From positions 1-53,397 of the forward strand of contig JBMNUI010000005.1 in the NCBI GenBank assembly GCA_050946195.1: DNA of 53,397 bases. The letters run 5' to 3'. The notes below the pieces were generated by a model, which was not told where the DNA came from, did not search any database, and saw only the letters and a program-made list of their open reading frames with translations. Positions 14,354 to 22,306 of the stretch are shown here, piece after piece. Source of the DNA: UMGS1002 sp050946195. Lineage in GTDB: Bacteria > Bacillota > Clostridia > Oscillospirales > CAG-272. Made by a program: the position numbers and the translations under genes. Numbering within the stretch: position 1 is the stretch's first letter; the number at the start of each line of letters is the position of its first letter.

Positions 14354-16759
14354 ATGTATCAGGTAATCAAAAGAGACGGAAAAATCGTAGATTTCAACAT
14401 CAATAAGATAAGCGCCGCGATAACCAAGGCATTTGAGGCCAAGCAAAAGCAGTACAACCCCGACACTATAGATTTTCTGGCGCTCAAGGTCACCGCCGAC
14501 TTTGAGCCCAAGATAAAGGACGGGTTGATTGCCGTCGAGGATATTCAGGACAGCGTCGAGGAGGTGCTCAGTAAGGCCGGATATGCCGACGTGGCCAAGG
14601 CCTACATTCTCTACCGCCGCCAGCGCGAAAAGCTGCGCCAGATGAAGAATACCTATCTCGACTACAAAAACGTAGTAGACAGCTATCTCAAGGAAACCGA
14701 CTGGCGGGTGAAGGAAAATTCGACCGTCACCTATTCGGTGGGCGGGCTTATTTTGTCAAACTCGGGCGCCATCACCGCAAATTACTGGCTCTCGGAAATC
14801 TATGACGACGAGATCAGCAATGCCCACAGGAACGCCGATATCCACATACACGACCTGTCTTACCTTACCGGCTACTGCGCCGGCTGGTCGCTGCGCCAGC
14901 TCATCACCGAAGGGCTCGGCGGTGTCCCCGGCAAGATTTCCTCCTCGCCGGCGGCGCACCTCTCGACCCTTTGCAACCAGATGGTCAACTTCCTCGGCAT
15001 AATGCAGAACGAATGGGCGGGCGCGCAGGCCTTCTCCTCCTTTGACACCTACCTTGCCCCCTTTGTCAAGGTTGACAACCTCTCATACAAAGAGGTCAAG
15101 CAGTGCATACAGTCTTTCGTTTACGGGGTCAACACGCCTTCGCGCTGGGGTACGCAGGCACCCTTTACCAACATAACGCTTGACTGGACGGTGCCGGATG
15201 ACCTTGCCGACCAGAACTGCATTGTCGGAGGGCGCGAGCGAGACTTCAAATACCGCGACTGCAAGCGCGAGATGGATATGATAAACCGCGCCTTTATTGA
15301 AATCATGCTCGAGGGCGACGCCAACGGGCGGGGGTTCCAGTATCCAATTCCGACATATTCAATAACCCGCGACTTTGACTGGTCGGAGACCGAGAACAAC
15401 AAGCTGATCTTTGAGATGACCGCCAAATACGGCACACCTTATTTCTCAAACTACATCAACTCGGACTTGGAGCCGGGCGACGTGCGCTCGATGTGCTGCC
15501 GCCTGCGGCTTGATCTGCGCGAGCTGCGCAAGAAGTCGGGCGGGTACTTCGGCTCGGGCGAGAGCACCGGGTCTATCGGAGTTGTCACCATAAACATGCC
15601 GAGAATCGCCTATCTTGCCGAGAACAGGGAGGATTTCTTCAGGCGGCTTGACCGGCTGCTCGACATCGCGGCGCGCTCGCTCAAGGTAAAGCGGACGGTC
15701 ATCACCCGGCTGCTCGAGCAGGGGCTCTATCCCTACACCAAGCACTATCTCGGCACCTTTGACAACCACTTCTCAACCATAGGGCTTGTCGGGATGAACG
15801 AAGCCGGCCTCAACGCCAAATGGCTGCGCGCCGACCTGACTCACCCCGAAACCCAGGAATTCACCAAAGAAGTGCTCAACCACATGCGCGAGAAGATTGC
15901 CGATTATCAGGAGATGTACGGCGACCTCTACAACCTTGAGGCCACGCCGGCAGAGTCGACCTCCTACCGGCTCGCCAAGCACGACAAGGAGCGCTTCCCG
16001 GATATAATCACCGCAAATCAGAACGGAACTCCGTATTATACCAACAGCTCGCACCTGCCGGTCGGGTACACCGACGATTTGTTCCATGCCCTTGACATAC
16101 AGGACGAGCTTCAGATACTCTACACCTCGGGGACGGTCTTCCATGCTTTCATCGGTGAGCGGCTGCCCGACTGGAGGGCGGCGGCAAATCTGGTGAGAAA
16201 GATTGCCGAAAACTACCGGCTGCCCTATTATACCATCACTCCGACATATTCAATCTGCAGAAACCACGGATATCTGGCGGGAGAGGTACATTACTGCCCC
16301 GAGTGCCACGAGGAGACCGAGGTTTACAGTCGCATTACCGGATACTACCGCCCGATTAAGAACTGGAACGACGGGAAGGCGCAGGAATACAAAGACCGCA
16401 AAACATATAATATCGACCAATCGATACACGGGCACAGCGACTTTGGCGCCAGCTGCGAGGAGCATTACCGCTCGGCTCCGAGGGACATGGCCTTTACACA
16501 GACCAAAAGGCCTGCCGCGCCCCAAGGGAAGTTATTGCTTTTCACCACCCGCACCTGCCCTAACTGCCGGACGGTAAAGCTGCTGCTTGAGCGTGCGGGG
16601 GTCACCTATGAGGAGATTCTGGCCGATGACAAGAAAAATTCCGAGCTGACCGCGACATACGGGATAAAGCAGGTGCCGACCCTGGTAGTCAACAAGGGCG
16701 AGGCCGGGGTATATGTCGGCCTTGGCGATATCAAAAAATTCATCGACCAGAAGGGATAA
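14354..16759 (+). CDS. nrdD: Class III (anaerobic) ribonucleotide reductase with fused C-terminal glutaredoxin/NrdH-like domain
   Basis: Start ATG 14354 (MYQVIKRDGK) follows GGAGGGA by 3-4 nt; the longer upstream frame overlaps nrdG and is rejected. The protein has 801 residues: an ATP-cone at the N terminus (VIKRDGKIVDFN), the ten-stranded barrel (active-site CC in MCCRLRL), the zinc knuckle (C635, C648, C651) and the glycyl-radical loop RITGYYRP with Gly at 663, followed by WNDGK. After about residue 715 a separate 80-residue redoxin domain is fused: KLLLFTTRTCPNC (C735, C738), then QVPTLVV, the cis-Pro motif. Stand-alone NrdDs end soon after WNDGK. The fusion suggests the protein carries its own thiol reductant instead of using formate, and fits the trxB-like gene directly downstream. 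Confidence 0.95.
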   Translation: MYQVIKRDGKIVDFNINKISAAITKAFEAKQKQYNPDTIDFLALKVTADFEPKIKDGLIAVEDIQDSVEEVLSKAGYADVAKAYILYRRQREKLRQMKNTYLDYKNVVDSYLKETDWRVKENSTVTYSVGGLILSNSGAITANYWLSEIYDDEISNAHRNADIHIHDLSYLTGYCAGWSLRQLITEGLGGVPGKISSSPAAHLSTLCNQMVNFLGIMQNEWAGAQAFSSFDTYLAPFVKVDNLSYKEVKQCIQSFVYGVNTPSRWGTQAPFTNITLDWTVPDDLADQNCIVGGRERDFKYRDCKREMDMINRAFIEIMLEGDANGRGFQYPIPTYSITRDFDWSETENNKLIFEMTAKYGTPYFSNYINSDLEPGDVRSMCCRLRLDLRELRKKSGGYFGSGESTGSIGVVTINMPRIAYLAENREDFFRRLDRLLDIAARSLKVKRTVITRLLEQGLYPYTKHYLGTFDNHFSTIGLVGMNEAGLNAKWLRADLTHPETQEFTKEVLNHMREKIADYQEMYGDLYNLEATPAESTSYRLAKHDKERFPDIITANQNGTPYYTNSSHLPVGYTDDLFHALDIQDELQILYTSGTVFHAFIGERLPDWRAAANLVRKIAENYRLPYYTITPTYSICRNHGYLAGEVHYCPECHEETEVYSRITGYYRPIKNWNDGKAQEYKDRKTYNIDQSIHGHSDFGASCEEHYRSAPRDMAFTQTKRPAAPQGKLLLFTTRTCPNCRTVKLLLERAGVTYEEILADDKKNSELTATYGIKQVPTLVVNKGEAGVYVGLGDIKKFIDQKG

Positions 16760-16795
16760 AGCGGTACATATCCATAAAAAAGGAGGATGTGCCGT

Positions 16796-17701
16796 ATGCA
16801 TGATATAATAATCATCGGCGGCGGCCCGTCCGGGCTCACCGCGGCGATTTATGCCTGCCGGGCGGCAAAGCGCGTGCTTATAATTGAAAAAACTGCTTTC
16901 GGCGGGCAGATGACCTATTCCCCTAAGGTCGAAAACTATCCCGGGCTAAAGAGCGCGAGCGGCAGCGAGATTGCCGACATGATGCTCGAGCAGGCACTGG
17001 CGCTGGGTGCTGAGATTGAAGTCGACACTGTGACCGGTATTACCCAAAACCCCGACGGGACGAAGACGGTTGCCGGTGAGAGCGGCGAGTACCGCGGGCG
17101 CGCCGTGATAATTGCCGCAGGTTGCCGCCACCGGCGCATGGAAGTAGAGCGCGAGGAGGACTTTATCGGGCGAGGAATTTCCTACTGCGCGGTCTGCGAC
17201 GGTGCATTCTATGCCGGCCGGCAGGTCGCGGCGATAGGCGGGGGCAACTCGGCGCTGCAGACCGCGCTGATGCTCTCGGAGAGCTGCGAGAAGGTGACAA
17301 TTGTTCAGAATCTCAAGACCCTCACCGGCGAGGAAAGACTTGCAGAGCAGGTAAGGGGAAAAACTAACGTTGAGATAATGTACGGTTATGTTGTCGACAG
17401 CATTATCGGCGACGAGACACTCAAAGGAATCCGCCTGCGGAACGAGTACGGCGGGATGACAGATCTGTATGTCGACGGGGTGTTCGTCTCAATCGGGCTT
17501 GAGCCTGAGAACGAGGTGTTCAGGGATGTCTCCGAACTCGACGAGGAGGGGTATTTCGACTCGGACGAGAGCTGTACGACAAAGACCCCTGGCGTGTTTG
17601 TCGCCGGCGACTGCCGAAGTAAGAAAGTAAGGCAGATTACCACGGCGGTTGCAGACGGCACGGTGGCCGCCCTTGCGGCCTGCAGGTATCTTGGTGAATA
17701 A
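16796..17701 (+). CDS. trxB: Thioredoxin-reductase-like flavoprotein, probable reductant of the NrdD redoxin domain
   Basis: ATG 16796 (MHDIIIIGGG) is preferred over ATG 16787, because the ribosome site AAGGAGG directly abuts the latter. The 301-residue protein has the FAD motif GGGPSG (8-13), the redox pair CAVCDG (C131, C134), a second dinucleotide motif GGGNSAL (148-154) and the C-terminal PGVFVAGDCR. In canonical NADPH-dependent TrxB the segment after the second beta strand carries HRR...R, which binds the 2'-phosphate; here it reads VQNLKTLTG (170-178). The electron donor may therefore be NADH or another carrier. It ends the nrdG-nrdD-trxB operon, 36 bp after nrdD. Confidence 0.88.
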   Translation: MHDIIIIGGGPSGLTAAIYACRAAKRVLIIEKTAFGGQMTYSPKVENYPGLKSASGSEIADMMLEQALALGAEIEVDTVTGITQNPDGTKTVAGESGEYRGRAVIIAAGCRHRRMEVEREEDFIGRGISYCAVCDGAFYAGRQVAAIGGGNSALQTALMLSESCEKVTIVQNLKTLTGEERLAEQVRGKTNVEIMYGYVVDSIIGDETLKGIRLRNEYGGMTDLYVDGVFVSIGLEPENEVFRDVSELDEEGYFDSDESCTTKTPGVFVAGDCRSKKVRQITTAVADGTVAALAACRYLGE

Positions 17702-17736
17702 AAAAAGCGGGAGGCAAATGGCTTCCCGCTTTTTTG
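17702..17736 (+). terminator. Terminator of nrdG-nrdD-trxB operon
   Basis: AAAAAGCGGGA and TCCCGCTTTTTT form an A/T-extended stem directly after the trxB stop, ending in a six-T run. It is a strong intrinsic terminator. Confidence 0.9.
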
Positions 17737-17824
17737 CCTCCATATCTTTTTTGTGCATCCCGCAGTTACAGGATATTCCATTATTAATCGTAGCTCGTCC
17801 TCCCTTCCCAAGTCAATCAGCAAA

Positions 17825-17869
17825 CTAATGGTAGCCAAGCGCAGGTTGGAGCTCGCGCTTCATTATTAG
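17825..17869 (-). repeat. Short intergenic element B, copy B3 (reverse orientation)
   Basis: The reverse complement reads AAGCGCGAGCTCCAA-CCTGCGCTTGGCTACCATTAG, aligning with the element at 36326-36370 (AGCGCGGGCCCCACATCCTGCGCTTTGTTGCCTTTG). It directly precedes A-type copy A4. The remaining 17737-17824 stretch shows nothing recognisable. Confidence 0.55.
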
Positions 17870-17871
17870 TG

Positions 17872-17932
17872 AAAAAGGTTTGAAAGTTTTTGGGGATTCT
17901 CTTGAGCGGGGGTTCGGGGGCAGAGCCCGAAC
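17872..17932 (+). repeat. Intergenic hairpin repeat, copy A4 (central hairpin lost)
   Basis: GGTTTGAAAGTTTTTGGGGATTCT head is joined straight to TTGAGCGGGGGTTCGGGGGCAG, so the central A/T hairpin present in A1, A2, A5 and A7 is missing. It is followed by GCGGGGTGTGCCCCGC (17943-17958), a further G-rich hairpin. Confidence 0.75.
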
Positions 17933-17968
17933 AGACCGGGACGCGGGGTGTGCCCCGCAAAATGTGAG

Positions 17969-17996
17969 TTGACACATTAAAAAATCGGAGTATAAT
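17969..17996 (+). promoter_or_regulatory. Promoter of the CRP-family regulator gene
   Basis: Consensus TTGACA (17969-17974), 16-bp spacer, consensus TATAAT (17991-17996). It lies 65 bp before the start codon, immediately after the repeat. Confidence 0.88.
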
Positions 17997-18060
17997 TATA
18001 TTGCATGGAAAATATCGGCGCCGGGGCGACGGTGCTGCATTATTTTTTGGAGAGAAACCG

Positions 18061-18729
18061 ATGAACGATACCAAAGCCGAATATCTGCGGGGCCGGCTTG
18101 ATTTTTGGGACAGCCTGAGTGAGTTGCAGCAGCACCGGCTGCTTGGCAGTACTCGCGCGCAACGTTACAAGAAGAGCAGCGTCATACACGACGGTGTCGG
18201 CGATTTTGGGTTTATCATACTGCGCCGGGGCCGCGTGTATGTCTACACCGTCTCGGAGGAGGGGCGCGAGTTTGTGATGCTTAGGCTTTTTACGGGTGAC
18301 TGCTGCGCGCTGGCCTCGCTGCCCATGATGGAGAGTATCGGCTTTCCGGTATATATCAATGCAGAAACCGAAGCAGACCTTTATATCATAGACTCGCAGG
18401 CACTTTTGGACGTCTGCAAAACCAGCATTGAGGCAGAGAGGTTTTTGCGTCAGCTGATTGTCCGGCATTTCTGCGATGTAGTGTCCAATATGCAAAATAT
18501 GCTTCAGGTCAGCGCCGAACGCAGGATTGCGGCTTACATATACCGGGAATCCGACCGCATGGGGACAACAAGAATTAAGACCACGCACGAGCAGATAGCC
18601 CGGTATGTCGGCACGGCGCGCGAGGTGGTGTCGCGCACCCTCGGTCGGCTGGCCGCAAGCGGCGCCGTGGAACTTGAGCGCGGGGTTATAATCATACGCG
18701 ATAAAATGAAGCTTCGGAATCTTATGTGA
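18061..18729 (+). CDS. CRP/FNR-family transcriptional regulator
   Basis: Start ATG 18061 has GGAGAG 8 nt upstream; the upstream in-frame ATG at 18004 sits at the predicted transcription start. The 222-residue protein has an N-terminal cyclic-nucleotide-type beta barrel (about 20-135; GFIILRRGRVYVYTVSEEG, FTGDCCALAS), a dimer helix and a C-terminal winged helix (about 160-215; THEQIARYVGTAREVVSRTL). FNR's N-terminal Cys cluster is absent, so it is not an obvious Fe-S oxygen sensor, though several Cys occur (C102-C103, C138, C157). It stands alone between the nucleotide-reduction and histidine operons; the target is unknown. Confidence 0.88.
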   Translation: MNDTKAEYLRGRLDFWDSLSELQQHRLLGSTRAQRYKKSSVIHDGVGDFGFIILRRGRVYVYTVSEEGREFVMLRLFTGDCCALASLPMMESIGFPVYINAETEADLYIIDSQALLDVCKTSIEAERFLRQLIVRHFCDVVSNMQNMLQVSAERRIAAYIYRESDRMGTTRIKTTHEQIARYVGTAREVVSRTLGRLAASGAVELERGVIIIRDKMKLRNLM

Positions 18730-18761
18730 CAGCCCCGGTTTTATGGATAATATACAACAAC

Positions 18762-18828
18762 TTAACTTTAGTTAATTATCGCTTTATCTAATTAAAGCAT
18801 TGACAAATCCCATGTCCTGTGCTAAAAT
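18762..18828 (+). promoter_or_regulatory. Histidine operon promoter with upstream AT-rich palindrome
   Basis: TTGACA (18800-18805), 17-bp spacer, TAAAAT (18823-18828), with the start site expected about 75 nt before hisZ. Upstream lies the perfect palindrome TTAACTTTAGTTAA (18762-18775), then TTAATTATCGC and TCTAATTAAAG (18773-18797), which also pair. I see no His-rich leader peptide, T-box or attenuator in the 75-nt leader. The palindrome is a candidate operator, for example for a TrpR-fold HisR/YerC repressor, but that assignment is inference. Confidence 0.75.
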
Positions 18829-18911
18829 ACCGCCATCGGCTTTAAGGCATAAAGCTGCCGGGGCGGGCATTTCGGTGCCGGGAGCCGCCAGATCGGAAAA
18901 AAGGAGCCGCA

Positions 18912-20033
18912 ATGGGAGAGAATATCAGATACTTCAGCAACTCCGAGAGAGTCAGCGCCGTGTGCCGGGAGATTTATTCGGGATACGGCTATCGGCAATA
19001 TAAAATGAGCCGGTTTGAGGAATACGACCTTTACGCCGCAAACCGGGATTTTCTTATTGACGACAGCATAATCACCTTTACCGGCTCTGACGGGAAACTG
19101 ATGGCGCTAAAGCCCGACGTCACCCTCTCGATAGTCAAGAACGCGGCCGCCACGGGCAGGGAGCAGGAAAAGGTCTTCTACCTTGAAAACGTTTACAGAA
19201 AGCCGAAGAGCAATTCGGATTTCAAGGAGATAATGCAGCTCGGGCTCGAGTGCATCGGGGACATCGGCCTGTACCAGATGGGCGAGGTCATCTCGCTTGC
19301 GGCGAAGAGCCTTTCGGTGATTGATGAAAACTACATCCTTGACATATCGCACATGGGCATAATATCGGCGCTTGCCGAACTTGCCGGGATTTACGGCGAG
19401 GCGCGCGACAGACTTATTAAGTTCATTGCAGGTAAAAATGCGGCGGGCGTTGGCATGGTCTGTGACGAATGCGGGACAGGGGCCGAGCTTGCCGAGAGGC
19501 TGGTCAGGCTCACCGGGGTGTACGGCTCGTTTAAGACGGCGATGCCCCAGCTCAGGGCGCTGTCTGTAAACGATGCGACAGATGCCGCGCTGGATGAAAT
19601 ATGCGGCATATTTGAAATACTTGAGGTGACGGGCTGCGCCGGGCGCGTGAACCTTGACTTTTCGCATACCGGGGACATGAATTACTACAACGGCGTGACA
19701 TTCTGCGGCTATATCGAGGGCATCCCCTTTGCGGTACTCTCGGGCGGCCGGTATGACAAGTTGCTGCGCAAATTCGGCAAACCCGGCGGCGCGATAGGCT
19801 TTGCCATTTATCTTGACCTGCTCGACTCACTCCCCCAGCCGAAGCGCGAATATGATGTCGACGTGCTGCTGGTCTGCGGGGAGCACGACGGGGTGAACGT
19901 GGCCCGGGCGGTGCAAAGGCTGAGGCTCAAGGGAAAAAGCGTTCTGGCAGTGAGCAGGGTGCCCGAAAACGGCCTTGCATGGCGTGAGGTGGTCAAAATT
20001 GAGGACATTATGCCGGAGGATAAGACAAGTTGA
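18912..20033 (+). CDS. hisZ: ATP phosphoribosyltransferase regulatory subunit
   Basis: The 373-residue protein is a catalytically inactive paralogue of class II histidyl-tRNA synthetase that complexes with short HisG and gives it histidine feedback control. Motif 2-like and histidine-contact segments are visible: KMSRFEEYDLYAAN, LKPDVTLSI, VFYLENVYR, LECIGDIGLYQMGE and the C-terminal VLSGGRYDKLLRKFG. There is no anticodon-binding domain of the synthetase type; the end (after about 310) is a short Rossmann-like tail, DVLLVCGEHDGVN. It is the first gene of the his operon and overlaps hisG by 4 nt. RBS AAGGAG precedes the ATG. Confidence 0.93.
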   Translation: MGENIRYFSNSERVSAVCREIYSGYGYRQYKMSRFEEYDLYAANRDFLIDDSIITFTGSDGKLMALKPDVTLSIVKNAAATGREQEKVFYLENVYRKPKSNSDFKEIMQLGLECIGDIGLYQMGEVISLAAKSLSVIDENYILDISHMGIISALAELAGIYGEARDRLIKFIAGKNAAGVGMVCDECGTGAELAERLVRLTGVYGSFKTAMPQLRALSVNDATDAALDEICGIFEILEVTGCAGRVNLDFSHTGDMNYYNGVTFCGYIEGIPFAVLSGGRYDKLLRKFGKPGGAIGFAIYLDLLDSLPQPKREYDVDVLLVCGEHDGVNVARAVQRLRLKGKSVLAVSRVPENGLAWREVVKIEDIMPEDKTS

Positions 20034-20668
20034 ACAATATACTGAGTATAGCCCTGCCCAAGGGAAGGCTCGGCGAGTGTGCATATAAGAGATTCGAGGA
20101 CGCCGGGTACGGCTGCCCCGGGATACTGAGCGACACAAGAAAGCTGGTCTTTGAGGACGAAGAGCACCGGGTCAGATATTTTCTGGTAAAGCCGACCGAC
20201 GTCCCTATCTACACAGAGCGCGGGGTGGCCGACATCGGGGTTGTGGGGCGGGACATCCTGCTCGAATACAGCCCGGACGTGTACGAGCTGCTCGACCTCG
20301 GTATCGGGAAATGCCGCATGGCGGTTGCGGCCAAGCGCGACTTTGAGGAGGACGCCACAAGGACGCTGAGGGTTGCGACAAAGTTCCCGAACATCGCAAA
20401 GAATTACTACCTCGCCCAAGGGCGGGATATCGACATAATCAGACTGAACGGCTCAATTGAGCTTGCGCCGCTGCTGGGGCTGGCCGACGTGATAGTCGAT
20501 ATCGTGGAGACCGGGACGACGCTCCGGGAAAACGACCTTGAGGTGCGCTCGGTCATAGCAGATATCAGCGCGATGCTGATAGCCAACAAGGCAAGCTACA
20601 GGTTTAAAAACCCAGAGATAAACGAAATTGTGCGCCGGATTGCGGCATGCAGGGAGGACAAACAATGA
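20030..20668 (+). CDS. hisG: ATP phosphoribosyltransferase, short form (first step of histidine synthesis)
   Basis: It starts with TTG at 20030, inside the hisZ stop (TTGA overlap), with GGAGGA 9 nt upstream. At 212 residues it is the short form lacking the C-terminal regulatory domain, which explains the need for HisZ. IALPKGRLGE is the N-terminal motif; GVADIGVVGRDIL and the PRPP-binding loop DVIVDIVETGTTLREN are clear. It condenses ATP with PRPP. Confidence 0.96.
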   Translation: MNNILSIALPKGRLGECAYKRFEDAGYGCPGILSDTRKLVFEDEEHRVRYFLVKPTDVPIYTERGVADIGVVGRDILLEYSPDVYELLDLGIGKCRMAVAAKRDFEEDATRTLRVATKFPNIAKNYYLAQGRDIDIIRLNGSIELAPLLGLADVIVDIVETGTTLRENDLEVRSVIADISAMLIANKASYRFKNPEINEIVRRIAACREDKQ

Positions 20669-21957
20669 TTAAGATACTTAAGTATCTTAAGTATAAAGAC
20701 ACACCCGAGAATGAAATTTTTTACAGCGAGTGCGCTGCCGCCGATATATCCGGCAAGGTTGCTGATATTATCGCGCGGGTGAGGGAGGGCGGCGACGCCG
20801 CACTCTTTGAGCTGACAGAGAAGTTTGACCGAGTGAAGCTCGACTCGCTCGAGGTGAGCGGGGCGGAAATTGAGGAGGCAGTCGCCTCTCTTGACCCTGA
20901 TTTTTCGGGGGTGCTCAAGCGGGCCGCGGAGAACATCCGCGCCTACCATAAAAACCAGATCCGAAAGGGATTCCGCATAGAAAAAGACGGGATTGTGCTC
21001 GGCCAGAAGGTCACGCCGATTGAGAGGGTGGGAGTTTACGTTCCGGGCGGCACGGCTCCGCTCGCCTCCTCGGTACTGATGAATATTATCCCGGCAAAAC
21101 TGGCGGGCTGCCCGAGCATTATCATGTGTACGCCGCCCGGTCGTGACGGGAAGGTTAACCCCGCGATTCTGGCGGCCGCGAAGATTGCCGGCGCCGACCG
21201 GATATTCAAGGTCGGGGGCGCGCAGGCTATTGCCGCGATGGCCTACGGGACAGAGACCATACCTGCGGTTTACATGATTGCCGGCCCCGGCAGGGATTTT
21301 ATTGCCGAGGCAAAGCGGCAGGTGTTCGGCAAGGTCGCAGTTGACATGATTGCCGGGCCGAGCGAGATTCTGATTATCGCCGACAGGACCGCGAACCCGG
21401 CGCATGTCGCCGCAGACCTGCTCTCGCAGGCTGAGCATGACAGGCTGGCAACCTCAATTCTGGTCACCGACAGCGAGGAGTTGGCAGTCAGGGTCGCGGA
21501 AGAACTTGAGCGGCAGCTGCGCAAACTGCCGAGGGAAGAAACAGCCCGCGCCTCGATTGAGAATAACGGTAAAATCATCATAACCGAAAATATTGAAGAA
21601 GCGATTGAGATTGCAAACCGCATTGCGCCCGAGCACCTTGAGGTCTGCGTCGACGAGCCGATGAGGTATTTGGATGCCATAAAGAACGCCGGCTCGATAT
21701 TCCTCGGAAAGTACTGTCCCGAAGCGCTCGGCGACTATTATGCCGGTCCGAACCACACCCTGCCTACCGGCGGCACCGCAAAATTTTCAAGCCCGCTCTC
21801 GGTCGACAACTATGTCAAGAAATCCTCGTATATCTATTACACCGAGGACGCACTCCGGGCGGCGGCGGTCGACGTTGCGGCCTTTGCCGGGCGGGAAGAG
21901 CTGGCCGGACATGCCAGAAGCATTACAATCAGGTGTGAGGACGACCCTGAGTTATAA
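20665..21957 (+). CDS. hisD: Histidinol dehydrogenase
   Basis: Start ATG 20665 (MIKILKYLK) overlaps the hisG stop as ATGA and has GGAGGA 6-7 nt upstream. The 430-residue enzyme oxidises histidinol to histidine in two NAD-dependent steps. GVYVPGGTAPLASSVLMN, AGPSEILIIAD, LLSQAEHD (zinc ligands Gln and His), RIAPEHLEV (catalytic His) and HTLPTGGTAKFSSPLSV are all intact. It is followed not by the next his gene but by a 349-bp repeat-rich gap. Confidence 0.96.
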   Translation: MIKILKYLKYKDTPENEIFYSECAAADISGKVADIIARVREGGDAALFELTEKFDRVKLDSLEVSGAEIEEAVASLDPDFSGVLKRAAENIRAYHKNQIRKGFRIEKDGIVLGQKVTPIERVGVYVPGGTAPLASSVLMNIIPAKLAGCPSIIMCTPPGRDGKVNPAILAAAKIAGADRIFKVGGAQAIAAMAYGTETIPAVYMIAGPGRDFIAEAKRQVFGKVAVDMIAGPSEILIIADRTANPAHVAADLLSQAEHDRLATSILVTDSEELAVRVAEELERQLRKLPREETARASIENNGKIIITENIEEAIEIANRIAPEHLEVCVDEPMRYLDAIKNAGSIFLGKYCPEALGDYYAGPNHTLPTGGTAKFSSPLSVDNYVKKSSYIYYTEDALRAAAVDVAAFAGREELAGHARSITIRCEDDPEL

Positions 21958-22306
21958 TTTTAGGGCCGGGAGCAGCACTCCCGAAGGAAGTGATGAGTCA
22001 GGATTCGGGGGTGTCCCCCGGTTTAATTCTGAGGTGTGTGTGGGGGCTGGGAGCCTCGCCCCGGTGAGAGTTGTGAAGTGTGGGGGTACTTGGGGCGAAG
22101 CCCCCGGTATATCCCCTCACATACCCGTATATCGCAAATCATAACATCAGCCACAAAGCTTGACGTTCAGCAAAAAAAGTTTTAAAGTTTTTGGAGATTT
22201 CATTCTAAAGAACCTTTTTTCAAAAAGGTTCTTAAGCGGGGGTTCGGGGGCAGCGCTCCCGAAGAGTCCTGAGAGGGGGTACGGGGGCGGAGCCCCCGGG
22301 TGAGCC
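21958..22306 (+). repeat. Repeat-rich spacer interrupting the his operon (contains copy A5)
   Basis: The gap contains several short G-rich hairpins, GGGAGCAGCACTCCC (21966-21980), GGGGGTGTCCCCC (22007-22019) and GGGGCGAAGCCCC (22092-22104), then a full A-type repeat A5 (22172-22262: AAAGTTTTTGGAGATTTC, AAAGAACC/GGTTCTT hairpin, GCGGGGGTTCGGGGGCAG). It ends with GGGGGCGGAGCCCCCGG (22284-22300), which stops 6 bp before the hisC ATG. No coding frame with family resemblance is present. The last hairpin can hide the hisC initiation region. Confidence 0.85.

Noticed and set aside
20596..21438. 280-codon minus-strand frame over hisD
   Set aside because: Shadow of hisD; begins and ends inside conserved coding sequence.
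21740..22144. 134-codon plus-strand frame across the hisD end and the repeat gap
   Set aside because: Mostly out-of-frame hisD plus repeat sequence; no ribosome site and no homologous motif.
21958..22306. Possible CRISPR array in the hisD-hisC gap
   Set aside because: The repeated blocks are G-rich hairpins of unequal length without regular spacers, and no cas genes are present.
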